Source: Arthrobacter sp. NicSoilB4
Lineage (GTDB): Bacteria; Actinomycetota; Actinomycetes; Actinomycetales; Micrococcaceae
Direction: 5' to 3'
Assembly (NCBI RefSeq): GCF_019977335.1
Contig: NZ_AP024653.1
Coordinates: 3,286,001 to 3,350,000 of the forward strand
Length of the DNA: 64,000 bases
Part shown: in pieces, positions 1 through 8,448 of the stretch
How the letters are laid out: every line of letters starts with the position of its first letter
How positions within the stretch are numbered: the first letter of the stretch is position 1
Notes under the pieces: model-generated
Databases searched by the model: none
What the model saw: only the letters and a program-made list of their open reading frames with translations
What the model was told of the DNA's origin: nothing
Translations under genes and position numbers: made by a program

Positions 1-938
1 GTCCAGACTTCCTTGGTGTCCCAGCCCCAGAAGCGGCCCCAGGCCTTCTCGGCCCAGATGGCGCCGAACATCAGCGTGAAGGTCCAGCCGACGAACGCGA
101 TGGCATTGATCCGGTAGGAGAGGTTCTCGAGGCTCAGCGCGGACGGGACGAGCCGCATGAAGCCCAGCTTGTCGCCGCCGCCGGCAGCGATGGTCTTCTG
201 CCGGTGCGACTGGACCAGTTGCAGCGCAGACATTGCGAACGTCAGGGTGAACAGTGCGGAGGACAGCACGGCGATCGAGACGTGGATGATCAGCCAGTAG
301 CTCTGCAGCGCGGGAACGAGGTGCCCCACAGGCGTCCAGTACGCCACGGAGGCAGCGACGAGCATGATGATCGCCAGGCCCACCACGAAGGTGCCCAGGA
401 AGCGCAGGTCGCGCCGCACCAGGACGATCAGGAAGACGGCCACAGCCACGAACGCGCCGGTGGTGAGGAACTCGTACATGTTGCCCCACGGCACGCGTCC
501 CGCGCCGATGGCCCGGGTGATGACGCCGGCCGCGTGGATCGCAGCGCCCAGCACCGTCAGTGCGACGGCGACCCGGGCGGGAGCGCGGCGCTCGGCAGAG
601 TAGCGCATGCCGCCGTCGGCGGTCTGGCCGATCCCGCTGGCATTCCCGGCAGCGGCACCCGTCACGGACGACGGGCGTTCAGCCCGGCCAACAGGCCCGG
701 CCACGTCCGAATCGGTCCGGTCAGCAGCCCCGGAGGAGGACCCGACGCCGGCACCCACCGGCACGCGGGCGGCGTCGGCGCCTGAGAGCTCGGCGGCCCT
801 CAGGTCCACGGCGCGCAGGGTTTTGCTGCTCTTGGCAAGGTCCCACGCGAAGGCGATGAAAGCCACCGTGTAGGTGCCCGCCGCGAGGAGCATAAACAAC
901 TCGCTGAACTGGCCCATGGTTTCGTTGATGGGGAGCAT
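1..938 (-). CDS. ccsB: Cytochrome c biogenesis protein CcsB (partial, C-terminus beyond window)
   Basis: The integral membrane haem handler of System II cytochrome c maturation works with ResB to deliver haem to apocytochromes outside the membrane. The visible 312 residues start MLPINETMGQFSELF, with a first membrane segment near residues 13-33, an Ala/Gly/Ser-rich insert (about 45-110), then further membrane helices. The family motif RVPWGNMYEF and the tryptophan-rich haem-binding signature WGRFWGWDTKEVW, cut by the window edge, are both present. Its ATG overlaps the resB stop codon (TAATG), so translation is probably coupled. It is the last visible gene of the operon. Only the C-terminus is missing; there is no sign of damage. 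Confidence 0.95.
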   Translation of the reverse strand, partial: MLPINETMGQFSELFMLLAAGTYTVAFIAFAWDLAKSSKTLRAVDLRAAELSGADAARVPVGAGVGSSSGAADRTDSDVAGPVGRAERPSSVTGAAAGNASGIGQTADGGMRYSAERRAPARVAVALTVLGAAIHAAGVITRAIGAGRVPWGNMYEFLTTGAFVAVAVFLIVLVRRDLRFLGTFVVGLAIIMLVAASVAYWTPVGHLVPALQSYWLIIHVSIAVLSSALFTLTFAMSALQLVQSHRQKTIAAGGGDKLGFMRLVPSALSLENLSYRINAIAFVGWTFTLMFGAIWAEKAWGRFWGWDTKEVW

Positions 939-2800
939 TACTGATCCTTCTTTGACTCGGAAGAGCCTGCTGTTGACTGGATGAAGTCTGCTGCGGGGTG
1001 GTCCGTCGGGACCTGTGAAGCCCCGGCGTCGGGCAGCTTGGTATCCGCCCGGTCATTATCCGCTGTCCCGCTGGGAGCGGGCTGGGAGTCCCCAAGATCC
1101 CAGGCACCGATGAGCAGTTTGCGGATCGCTGTAGCCTCCCCTGCCAGCCGGTGGTCCTCGCCGCGGGCCAGGAGACCGTATTCCACCATGGTGCGGCCGT
1201 CCTCGTGGGTACCGGTCCGGACCCAGACGCGGCGGCGGTTCACGTACAGCGAGGTGACCAGGCCGGCCACCGCCAGGAGCGCGAAGATCAGGGCGTACAG
1301 CTGGCCCGGATTGTGGTGGATGTCGACGCCCACGTAGCGCTTCACGCCGTCGAAGCTGATGGAGCCCTTGCCGTCGGGCAGGGTGTGGGTGGTCCCCGGC
1401 GTCAGGACGATGCCCCCGGCGTCGAGGTTGCGGGCGTTGAGCGGTGTGAGCTTCTTGACGTCGAGCTCGAAGACGTTCTGCGGGGCGCCGTCGTCCAGTC
1501 CCAGGTCGCCGTAGTACGAGTTCAGGGTCAGCTGCGGGTTGAACAGTTCCGGATCGCCGCTGAAGGACACGCCTTCCTCGGTGATGAACGCGGTGGGCAG
1601 GAAGAAGCCGGCGAAAGCGAGCTGGTCGGGCTTGGCATCCGGGACCTTGATGACCGCGGAGGAGTAGTAGTTGTCGCCCTGCAGTTTGGCCACCACCGGG
1701 CCCTGCATTGCGATGTTTCCGGCGCCGTCGCGGACGGTGACCACCGGGGCGTAGCCGTTGCCGGTGAGGTACATGCTGGTGCCGCCGAGGGTGAGCGGAT
1801 CGTTGACCTTCAGCACCTCTTTCTTGGCGGGCGCGTCCGGCGTTTCCTTCGTGGTCACGTCGGCCTTGAAGTCGATGGGCTGGCCGTTCTTGCCCCGGGA
1901 CTCCCGGTCGAAGGTGATCTGGAACTTGTCCAGCTGGACCGAGTACGGCTGGAGCTGGCTGCTCTGGAAGTTGGTGCCGGGCGTGAACTGGTCGTAGCCC
2001 ACCAGGGTGTTGACGAAGGTGTCGCCCTCCACGAGGATCCGCTGCCCGCTGTAACCGAACAGGCCGCCGATAGCGACGGACACGAGCACGCCGATCAGCG
2101 AGGTGTGAAAGACCAGGTTGCCGACTTCGCGCAGGAAGCCACGCTCGGCACCGATCGAGGGGCGGGCGCCGTCGCGGTCGCGGACGTCGACGCGGTAGCC
2201 GCGCTTCTTCAGCAGCCCGGCGGCGTCGGTGATGGCGCGCGACGCCGGGATCCCGGCGTCGGCGGGAATCACGAGCGTCCCGTATTCGGGCAGCCTGGAC
2301 AGCCGCGCGGGTGTCCGCGGCGGCTGGGAACGCATCGCCTTGTAGTGCGCGATTGCGCGCGGGACCACACAACCGATCAGCGAAATGAACAGCAGGATGT
2401 AGATTGCCGAGAACCACGCCGACGAGTACACGTCGTAGAGCTGGAGCGAGTCGAGGATTTTGCCGTAGTCCGGGTTGTCCTTGATGTACTGGGTGACGAT
2501 CGCGGGGTTGGCGGGCCGCTGCGGGAACAGCGAGCCGGGGACCGCCGCGACGGCCAGCATGAGCAGCAGGAACAGCGCGGTGCGCATGCTGGTCAGCTGG
2601 GTCCAGGCCCAGCGGAGCATGCCCAGCGGGCCGAGTGTGGGCAGGACAGCTTCAGCCTTCGCGGCCTCGACCGGGTTGGCGTCAGGCTTGGGACCGGCCG
2701 CGCCGGGCTTGGCAGCACCGGACGTCCCGTCGGGCTTGGCGCCGTTAGCCTGGGTGCCGTTGGCTGGGAGATTCTTCTCTTCGTTCACTCGCTCGCTCAT
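938..2800 (-). CDS. resB: Cytochrome c biogenesis protein ResB
   Basis: 620-residue partner of CcsB in the System II haem lyase. I start it at the ATG at 2800 (MSERVNEEKNLP) because this overlaps the ccdA stop as TGATG; the longer frame running to 3154 is antisense-free but lies inside ccdA. An Ala/Lys/Pro-rich cytoplasmic N-terminus of about 75 residues precedes hydrophobic segments near residues 85-110 and 145-170. A third segment (VGNLVFHTSLIGVLVSVAI) follows, then a large extracytoplasmic domain and a final membrane helix (YALIFALLAVAGLVTSLYV). The polar C-terminal tail of about 100 residues ends SESKKDQ. Length and layout fit actinobacterial ResB. Confidence 0.93.
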   Translation of the reverse strand: MSERVNEEKNLPANGTQANGAKPDGTSGAAKPGAAGPKPDANPVEAAKAEAVLPTLGPLGMLRWAWTQLTSMRTALFLLLMLAVAAVPGSLFPQRPANPAIVTQYIKDNPDYGKILDSLQLYDVYSSAWFSAIYILLFISLIGCVVPRAIAHYKAMRSQPPRTPARLSRLPEYGTLVIPADAGIPASRAITDAAGLLKKRGYRVDVRDRDGARPSIGAERGFLREVGNLVFHTSLIGVLVSVAIGGLFGYSGQRILVEGDTFVNTLVGYDQFTPGTNFQSSQLQPYSVQLDKFQITFDRESRGKNGQPIDFKADVTTKETPDAPAKKEVLKVNDPLTLGGTSMYLTGNGYAPVVTVRDGAGNIAMQGPVVAKLQGDNYYSSAVIKVPDAKPDQLAFAGFFLPTAFITEEGVSFSGDPELFNPQLTLNSYYGDLGLDDGAPQNVFELDVKKLTPLNARNLDAGGIVLTPGTTHTLPDGKGSISFDGVKRYVGVDIHHNPGQLYALIFALLAVAGLVTSLYVNRRRVWVRTGTHEDGRTMVEYGLLARGEDHRLAGEATAIRKLLIGAWDLGDSQPAPSGTADNDRADTKLPDAGASQVPTDHPAADFIQSTAGSSESKKDQ

Positions 2801-3555
2801 CAGATCGGCAATTTCACATCGGTTTGGAACCAGTACTGCAACTCGGAGACCCAGGTCCCCCACACGCCGGTGGCCATCAGCAGGCCCAGCCCCACCAGGA
2901 TTCCGCCGCCAATGCGCTGGATGGCGAGCCGGTGTTTGCGGAAGAAGGACATCACGCCGATGCCGCGGCGCACGGCCAGGGCAATCAGCAGGAACGGGAT
3001 GCCCAGTCCTAGGCTGTAGACGAACGCCAGGAACGCACCCTTGGCCGCCGACGAGCCGCCGGAGAGGCTCAGCAGCTGGACTGCGGAATAGGTCGGGCCG
3101 ATGCACGGCGCCCAGCCCAGCCCGAAGGTGATGCCCAGCAGCGGCGCGCCCCACAGCCCGGCCGGCGGCTTCGACTGGATCTTGGCATCGCGCTGCAGCC
3201 AGCCGAAGCCGCCCATGAACACGACACCCATGATGATCACGAGGATGCCCAGGACCTGGGTGATCCAGGCGTTCTGGGAGCCGGTGATCAGCGTCCCCAG
3301 CTGTCCGAACGCGCCGCCGAGCAGCACAAAGATCACCGAGAACCCCAGGACAAAGAGCCCGATGCCGGCCAGCATGCGGCCGCGCTTCTGCTTCTGGAGG
3401 TCGACGCCGGTCAGTCCAGTTACGTAACCCAGGTACCCCGGCACGAGGGGCAGCACGCAGGGCGAGAGGAAGGAGACGAAACCGGCGAGCAGTGCCACCG
3501 GGATGGCAAGCAGCAGCGATCCGCTCAGGATGGCTTCGGCGAAGGGGCTGTTCAC
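2800..3555 (-). CDS. ccdA: Thiol-disulfide transmembrane protein CcdA
   Basis: 251-residue polytopic membrane protein that carries electrons from cytoplasmic thioredoxin across the membrane to keep apocytochrome c CXXCH cysteines reduced. Two half-repeats each carry the conserved motif with a redox cysteine: SPCVLPLVPGY at residues 31-41 (Cys33) and GWAPCIGPT near 147-155 (Cys151). About six hydrophobic segments are visible. It lies between the TlpA-like thiol oxidoreductase and resB in the same operon; the stop overlaps the resB start. The natural receiver of its electrons is the upstream TlpA-like lipoprotein. Confidence 0.95.
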   Translation of the reverse strand: MNSPFAEAILSGSLLLAIPVALLAGFVSFLSPCVLPLVPGYLGYVTGLTGVDLQKQKRGRMLAGIGLFVLGFSVIFVLLGGAFGQLGTLITGSQNAWITQVLGILVIIMGVVFMGGFGWLQRDAKIQSKPPAGLWGAPLLGITFGLGWAPCIGPTYSAVQLLSLSGGSSAAKGAFLAFVYSLGLGIPFLLIALAVRRGIGVMSFFRKHRLAIQRIGGGILVGLGLLMATGVWGTWVSELQYWFQTDVKLPI

Positions 3556-3568
3556 GGTGGCTGGCCCG

Positions 3569-4189
3569 CTACTCTGCCACAGCAGCGGCGATGAGGGACT
3601 TCAGGGTGCCCTTTTGGATTTCCCCGAGGACACGGGACGCCACGCGGCCCTGCTTGTCCAGCACCAGCGTGGTGGGCACGGCGCCGGGGGGAACCAGCCC
3701 GGAAACGGCCAGCAGCACGGCGCCGTCCTTGTCGTTGAAGCTTGGGTAGGTCAGGTTGAAGGTCTTGTCGAACGCCTCCGCCGTGGCTTTTTCGTCGCGA
3801 AGGTTGACGCCGAAGAACTGCACGCCCTGGCTCTTGAATTCCTGATGCAGGGCCTCCAGGGACGGGGCCTCAACCCGGCACGGCGCGCAGGCCGCGAACC
3901 AGAAGTTGAGCACGGTCACCTGGCCTTGGAAAGCCTCGGCAGTCACGGCGGTGCCATCGAAGAGTGTGCCCTTGATGGCAGTCGGGCTCTTGCGGTCCGC
4001 GACGGCGAATTCAGTCACCGAACCGTCGCCGGCCACGTAGTTCTTGTTGTCGCCCGCCTTGGCCTGCTTGGCCAGGGCATCCTCCTGGGCGCAGCCGGAC
4101 AGACCCAGCACGACGGCGAGGGCCGCGCCGCCGGCTGTCAGGACGTTGCGGCGGGTCAGTTGTGACGCGTTGGTGTTGTTGGCGGGCAT
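3569..4189 (-). CDS. TlpA/ResA-like thiol-disulfide oxidoreductase lipoprotein
   Basis: 206-residue secreted thioredoxin-fold protein, probably the reductant of apocytochrome c. The N-terminus combines a twin-arginine signature (TRRNVLTAG, residues 12-20) with a lipobox (LSGC, Cys33), suggesting a Tat-exported, lipid-anchored protein. The active site is CAPC (Cys101, Cys104) after the beta-strand VTVLNFWFAA. I chose the ATG at 4189, 2 nt after the phosphatase stop codon, because it gives a proper signal peptide; longer frames add an Arg-rich extension that overlaps the upstream gene. It feeds directly into ccdA. Confidence 0.92.
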   Translation of the reverse strand: MPANNTNASQLTRRNVLTAGGAALAVVLGLSGCAQEDALAKQAKAGDNKNYVAGDGSVTEFAVADRKSPTAIKGTLFDGTAVTAEAFQGQVTVLNFWFAACAPCRVEAPSLEALHQEFKSQGVQFFGVNLRDEKATAEAFDKTFNLTYPSFNDKDGAVLLAVSGLVPPGAVPTTLVLDKQGRVASRVLGEIQKGTLKSLIAAAVAE

Positions 4190-4191
4190 GC

Positions 4192-4857
4192 TCAGGCTCC
4201 GGGGGTGCTGGACGCACCGGGAAGAAGGGCGGCCGCAGGCTCGCTGTACTCGACGCGCAAAAGGTTCCCGGCGCCGTCGAACGTCAGGGAGGTGACCGAG
4301 GTGAGGGTGCATTCGCGTTTGCGCGGATCATGCCACAGGGGCTTGCCCTCGGCGCTGAGCCTGGTGGCCCAGATGGGCAGCTGGTGGCTGACGAGGATGG
4401 CTTCGGCGCCATCGCCGCCGAGTTCGAGGGCCTGCAGCCGGGCATCCTGGACCGCGGCCATGACTCGGGCGGCCTGGTCTTTGTACGGCTCTCCCCAGGA
4501 TGGCCGGAACGGGTTGCGCAGCATCGGCCAGTGCTTCGGTTTGAGGATCTCCGCCTTGTCGACGTGGAGCCCCTCGAAGTAGTTGGCGGCCTCGATGATC
4601 CGGGCCTCGGTAGTGATCTGGAGGTTGAGCGCCTCGGAGATCGGCTGCGCCGTCTCCTGCGCGCGGGTCAGCGGCGAGGCAACGAGGTGGACGAGCTTCG
4701 CGCCCCGCGCGGCCCGCTCACTGAAGTGCTCTGCAAGCGTTCGCGCCATCTCCCGGCCGAGCTCGGAGAGGTGGAAGTCCGGCAGCCTGCCGTACAGGAC
4801 GCCGTCGGGGTTGTAGACCTCGCCGTGGCGGAGCAAATGAACAGTGGCTTGGGGCAT
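4192..4857 (-). CDS. Histidine phosphatase (phosphoglycerate mutase superfamily)
   Basis: 221-residue branch-1 histidine phosphatase. The catalytic RHG motif lies at residues 10-12 (LLRHGEVYNPDGVLYG), a second conserved stretch is SPLTRAQETA, and the C-terminal catalytic histidine is in ILVSHQLPIW. The ATG at 4857 puts RHG at the usual distance from the N-terminus; a TTG 10 codons upstream is the alternative. It is the first gene of the cytochrome c maturation operon, as in other actinobacteria (Rv0525 in M. tuberculosis). Its substrate and its connection to cytochrome assembly are not known to me. Confidence 0.88.
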   Translation of the reverse strand: MPQATVHLLRHGEVYNPDGVLYGRLPDFHLSELGREMARTLAEHFSERAARGAKLVHLVASPLTRAQETAQPISEALNLQITTEARIIEAANYFEGLHVDKAEILKPKHWPMLRNPFRPSWGEPYKDQAARVMAAVQDARLQALELGGDGAEAILVSHQLPIWATRLSAEGKPLWHDPRKRECTLTSVTSLTFDGAGNLLRVEYSEPAAALLPGASSTPGA

Positions 4858-4897
4858 GTGTACCAGTTTCTCAAAGGGCAGGGGCAATGACGAAATC

Positions 4898-5021
4898 TTC
4901 TACAAGAAGTAGAACTGAAGTGTTTGGAGAAATGTTCCCTGGAGTTGGAATAAAAGATGCAAATGCATGTTTATACTGGGTGAAGCAGTTAGTTGAGACT
5001 TCAACAAATGATGCTTCAACT
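4898..5021. promoter_or_regulatory. AT-rich divergent control region with inverted repeats
   Basis: The interval between the cytochrome c operon and the YceI gene is visibly poorer in GC than its neighbours. It contains TTCTAC-N5-GTAGAA (4898-4914), a TATACT box (4972-4977), GTTGA-N4-TCAAC (4992-5005), and TTCAAC again at 5015-5020, 15 bp after the previous copy at 5000-5005. Such dyads resemble operators of small winged-helix repressors such as MarR. No regulator gene is adjacent, so the controlling protein is unknown. Confidence 0.45.
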
Positions 5022-5067
5022 GACGATCAGACCATCGAACGACCCACCCGACTCAAGGAGAACCACC

Positions 5068-5616
5068 ATGGCACTTCCCGCCAACGTCACCACCGGCACC
5101 TGGACCCTCGACCCGTCGCACAGCGAGATCGGCTTCACCGTCCGCCACGCAGGCATCAGCAAGGTCCGCGGCCAGTTCACCGACGCCGCCGCCACCCTGG
5201 ACCTCGCCGAGGACGTCACCGATTCGAAGGTGAACGCCACGATCAAGACCGCGAGCTTCGACTCCGGCGATGTCAACCGCGACGGCCACGTCCGCGGCGA
5301 AGACTTCTTCGACGTCGAGCAGTTCCCCGAGATCTCCTTCGTTTCCAACACCATCGTCCCCAAGGGTGACGCCTACGAACTCCAGGGCGATCTCACCATC
5401 AAGGGTGTTACCCGTCCGGTGGCCCTTGAGACCGAGTTCAACGGCGTTGCTGTCGACCCGTTCGGCAACACCCGCGCCGGCCTGTCCGCCGAGACCACGA
5501 TCAGCCGCAAGGACTTCGGCCTCACCTGGAACGCAGTCCTCGAAGCCGGCGGCGTGCTGGTCAGCGACAAGGTTGCCATCAACCTGGAACTGGCCTTCAT
5601 CGCCCCCGCAGCCTAG
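5068..5616 (+). CDS. YceI family polyisoprenoid-binding protein
   Basis: 182-residue lipocalin-like protein. YceI proteins bind long isoprenoid chains such as ubiquinone precursors or fatty amides in a beta-barrel. Family landmarks seen are GTWTLDPSHSEIGFTVRH near the N-terminus, the VNRDGHVRGEDFFDVEQFP region, and GDLTIKGVTRPV. No signal peptide is seen at the ATG at 5068, which has an excellent ribosome site (AAGGAG, 7 nt), so this form is probably cytoplasmic. A hairpin follows the gene. The role is not predicted beyond lipid/quinone binding. Confidence 0.9.
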   Translation: MALPANVTTGTWTLDPSHSEIGFTVRHAGISKVRGQFTDAAATLDLAEDVTDSKVNATIKTASFDSGDVNRDGHVRGEDFFDVEQFPEISFVSNTIVPKGDAYELQGDLTIKGVTRPVALETEFNGVAVDPFGNTRAGLSAETTISRKDFGLTWNAVLEAGGVLVSDKVAINLELAFIAPAA

Positions 5617-5679
5617 TCCGCAACACTGGGCCTGCCGGTTCTTCGGGACCGGACCAGCCCTGAGCGTTGCAGCCGCCGG

Positions 5680-5712
5680 CACCCCGCCTCGTCCCCGTGA
5701 CGGAGCGGGGTG
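5680..5712 (+). terminator. Hairpin terminator after the YceI gene
   Basis: Perfect 8-bp outer stem CACCCCGC (5680-5687) / GCGGGGTG (5705-5712), extended by CTCGTC/GACGGAG with one bulge. No clear T-tract follows. It lies about 65 nt downstream of the stop codon and is probably an intrinsic terminator of the weak-tail actinobacterial type. Confidence 0.55.
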
Positions 5713-5870
5713 TTGCGGTTAACCCAGGGTGCCGTGTTTGACCCGGCTGCCGCGGTTTCCGGTGCAGTCTGTGCAGTCTGCAAGTGCCCTTTTTGGCGGG
5801 GTCCCGTCATGCCCGGCAACACGGTCAAATTCCCTAGATACAGGCTCATTCGCCGTCTACAGTGAGAGCC

Positions 5871-6560
5871 ATGAGCAACCCCAATGAGGTACCTCCGCCG
5901 CAGGAACCGGGCGACCGGCAACCGCAAACGGGCAGTGTCCCGCCCGCCGGCGCCGAGGCGCCTCGGGTCGTGCCGCCGGCGCCGGACGGGAACCAGCCGC
6001 CGGGCCATCCGGCACCTGGCTACCAGCCCCCGCCCCCGCCCGAATATCGGGCGCCGGGCCGGCCGGCTGGCGGCTTCCGCTTCGAGCTGCCGACGGACCG
6101 GCCGCAGAACTTCAACGACGCCATGCCTCAAGGCGGGTTCTCCGGCATGTTTACGGTCTCCTGGCTGCCGACGGAGCTGAAGGTCGCCTATTGGATCTGG
6201 CTCATCGGCGGACTGCTGGGACTGCTCGGCGGCGTCATCGGACTCTTCGGGTCGTTCGTGCTCCTGGCGGTGGCTCCAGGTCTGGGTTTCCTGGTGCTCC
6301 TGCTGGTGCTGGTGGCACTCACGCTCGCCGCGGCACAGGTCATCCTGGCCATGAAGATGAAGGAGGGCCGCGAGTGGGCCCGCTTTGCGCTGACCATCGT
6401 CGCGGGCATTTCCCTGCTGCTGGCCATTCTCAACGACAGCGCGGCAGACGGCCGGGGCGGCGGGAGCTGGCCGAGCTTCATCATCAGCCTGGTGGCGACC
6501 GTGCTGATGTGGCTGCCCAAGTCGCAGGCATGGTTCGAGTCCCTGCGGGGCCGCATCTGA
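5871..6560 (+). CDS. Pro-rich small membrane protein
   Basis: 229 residues. The first ~75 are Pro/Gly-rich and disordered; then come four hydrophobic segments (around residues 108-130, 133-157, 177-192 and 203-217) with a short C-terminal tail. The stretch EGREWARFALTIVAGIS matches KGKNWARILGTVFAALS in the next gene, so the two are divergent paralogues. The function is unknown; the architecture is common in actinobacteria. The ATG at 5871 has TACAGT 7 nt upstream and is probably the first base of a leaderless message. Confidence 0.75.
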   Translation: MSNPNEVPPPQEPGDRQPQTGSVPPAGAEAPRVVPPAPDGNQPPGHPAPGYQPPPPPEYRAPGRPAGGFRFELPTDRPQNFNDAMPQGGFSGMFTVSWLPTELKVAYWIWLIGGLLGLLGGVIGLFGSFVLLAVAPGLGFLVLLLVLVALTLAAAQVILAMKMKEGREWARFALTIVAGISLLLAILNDSAADGRGGGSWPSFIISLVATVLMWLPKSQAWFESLRGRI

Positions 6561-6587
6561 AGCACCGCTGATTTCCGTCCCTGCACT

Positions 6588-6641
6588 GCCGGGGCGGCCT
6601 CCGGCTGCCCGCGGACGCGACCCCGCGGCGGCCGCCCCGGC
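6588..6641 (+). terminator. 12-bp-stem hairpin
   Basis: GCCGGGGCGGCC (6588-6599) pairs perfectly with GGCCGCCCCGGC (6630-6641) around a 30-nt GC-rich loop. It starts 27 nt after the stop of the preceding membrane-protein gene and lies before the next gene, consistent with termination. Confidence 0.55.
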
Positions 6642-6775
6642 GCGGGCTGAGAATACCTCTCCGGAATGATCCCCACGGGCGCCGGCCCGCGGTACGGTGG
6701 ACTTAAACCATGCTGGGGGCAGGGCAGGAAGCTGTTTCCGGTATCCGAACGAGACCGCAACGCAAAGGAACGCCC

Positions 6776-7597
6776 ATGAGCATCCCGCCAGTCCCGCCGT
6801 CGAACCCGGACGCCTCCGAGCCGGGCGACCAGCCGGCACCCCGCTATGGCCAGAACACACCCCCGCCCGGCCAGCAGCCCCCGTCCGCCCCGCAGTACGG
6901 GCAGACCGCGCCTTCTGCGCCGCAGTACGGGCAGGCTCCGTCCGCGCCGCAGTACGGCCAGCAGGCACCGCAGTACGGCCAGAACGCCCCGCAGGTTCCC
7001 CAGTACGGCCAGAACCAGCCACCATACAACCAGCCGCCGTACAACCAGCCCCAGTACAACCAGCAGGCTCCGCAGTTCGGACAGCCCGCGTACGGCCAGT
7101 CCCCGTACGCCCAATACCCCTCCGAGCAGCCGCAGGCCACGGCCGGCATGCCCAAGCTCGTCAATACGGCGTTCTGGCTCATCATCGCATCCGGCGCGGT
7201 ATGGATTATCTCGCTGCTGATGGCTCTCGGCACCCTGGATTCCCCGCAGATGCGGACCATGTTTGAACAGCAGATGGCCGCGAGCGGCGCCGACATCCCC
7301 TATGAGGACATCCGGGGCGTGCTCGTCGGGAGCATCCTGGTGTTCGCCGCGATCAGCGCCGGGCTCTACGCCCTGGTCGCCCTGAATGTGCGCAAGGGCA
7401 AGAACTGGGCACGGATCCTGGGCACTGTCTTCGCCGCCCTGTCGATCTTCAGCATTTTCCCGCTGAGCCTCGGCACCCTGGCAGTCCTCCTCGGCATCGC
7501 GGGCATCGTGATGCTGTACCTGCCGGCAACGTCGCCCTATTTCAGCAAGCAGCAGCCGTTCGCCAACCCGTACGGTCAGCCGGGCGGACCGTACTAA
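6776..7597 (+). CDS. YGQ-repeat membrane protein
   Basis: 273 residues. Residues about 20-120 are a low-complexity tract of repeated PQYGQ / PYNQ / QFGQ units, almost free of charge. They are followed by three or four membrane segments (first near 130-150, AFWLIIASGAVWIISLLMAL) and a short tail that returns to PYGQPGGPY. The ATG at 6776 has AAAGGA 6 nt upstream. It is a paralogue of the gene before it by its NWAR segment. It converges with rex. The function is unknown. The Tyr/Gln/Gly-rich tail resembles low-complexity sequences able to self-associate, which is inference only. Confidence 0.75.
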   Translation: MSIPPVPPSNPDASEPGDQPAPRYGQNTPPPGQQPPSAPQYGQTAPSAPQYGQAPSAPQYGQQAPQYGQNAPQVPQYGQNQPPYNQPPYNQPQYNQQAPQFGQPAYGQSPYAQYPSEQPQATAGMPKLVNTAFWLIIASGAVWIISLLMALGTLDSPQMRTMFEQQMAASGADIPYEDIRGVLVGSILVFAAISAGLYALVALNVRKGKNWARILGTVFAALSIFSIFPLSLGTLAVLLGIAGIVMLYLPATSPYFSKQQPFANPYGQPGGPY

Positions 7598-7661
7598 GCG
7601 GCCAAGCACGTTACCAAGGCACCACCGCGGAGGGCGCGGGAGCCGGAGGGGCTGACTGAAT

Positions 7662-8369
7662 CTAGTCAGCGTCCTCCGGGTCCTGCGCCCTCTGTGCGTG
7701 ATAGGCGAGAATCTGGAGTTCGGTGGCCATGTCCACCTTGCGCAGGTTGACCCCGGGCGGCACCTGCAGCATCACCGGGGCAAAACTGAGAATGCTCCGC
7801 ACACCGGCGGCAACCACGCGGTCGCAGACGCCCTGCGCCACGGCGGCCGGCAGTGCCAGGACCACCATGTTGGCGCCGGTCCGCTGCAGCACAGGCTCGA
7901 GGTCGGCAGCATCACTGACTCGCAGCCAGCCCACCTCGCTGCCCACTACCAACTGGTCGGCGTCGAAGATCGCAACAATGTCGAAGCCCCGGGACTCGAA
8001 CCCGCCGTACCGGGCCAGGGCCTTGCCGAGGTTGCCGGCACCGACGATGGCGACCTTCCAGTCGTGTGTCAGGCCCAGTGCCGCGGCAATATGCCGGTTG
8101 AGGTACTGCACTTCGTAGCCGACGCCCCGGGTCCCGTAGGAGCCAACATAGGAAAGGTCCTTACGGAGCGTGGAGGAGCTGACCCCTGAGGCCTCGGCCA
8201 GGGATTCGGAGGAGACTCTGTCGACACCCTCGGAAAGCAGGGTGGTGAGGGCGCGCAGATAGATGGTCAGCCGGGCCACTGCCGCGGGCGGAATCTGCTT
8301 GGAAGCAGTCCCTGTTCCCCCGGGCAGCGCGTCAGGGGATGAATCCAGCGAAGTCACTATCTGCTCCAT
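7662..8369 (-). CDS. rex: Redox-sensing transcriptional repressor Rex
   Basis: 235-residue repressor that senses the NADH/NAD+ ratio and controls respiratory genes. A winged helix (residues about 52-82, SLAEASGVSSSTLRKDLSYV) precedes a Rossmann domain with the loop GAGNLG (110-115), the ATELQILAY tail and the domain-swap helix. The N-terminal 25 residues are a poorly conserved Ser/Gly-rich leader. TAGAGT lies 20 nt upstream of the ATG, and TTGTGA (8379-8384) matches one half of the Rex consensus. In other actinobacteria hemA follows rex; here the next gene is convergent, so that link is broken. Confidence 0.96.
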   Translation of the reverse strand: MEQIVTSLDSSPDALPGGTGTASKQIPPAAVARLTIYLRALTTLLSEGVDRVSSESLAEASGVSSSTLRKDLSYVGSYGTRGVGYEVQYLNRHIAAALGLTHDWKVAIVGAGNLGKALARYGGFESRGFDIVAIFDADQLVVGSEVGWLRVSDAADLEPVLQRTGANMVVLALPAAVAQGVCDRVVAAGVRSILSFAPVMLQVPPGVNLRKVDMATELQILAYHAQRAQDPEDAD

Positions 8370-8448
8370 TGAGTCGCGTTGTGACTTCCACTCTAGGGCC
8401 CCCGCCGTTCAGCGGACAAAGCATTGCCCTCCAGCCGGTCCCGGTGCC

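Noticed and set aside
1151..3019. 622-codon plus-strand ORF antisense to resB/ccdA
   Set aside because: Composition is a shadow of the GC-rich third positions of the minus-strand genes; no ribosome site or recognisable domain.
5613..7025. 470-codon minus-strand ORF over the Pro-rich membrane genes
   Set aside because: Repetitive Ala/Gly/Arg composition is the reverse complement of the Pro/Gln repeats.
8379..8395. Rex autoregulatory operator upstream of rex
   Set aside because: Only the left half TTGTGA matches; the right half does not fit TTCACAA.
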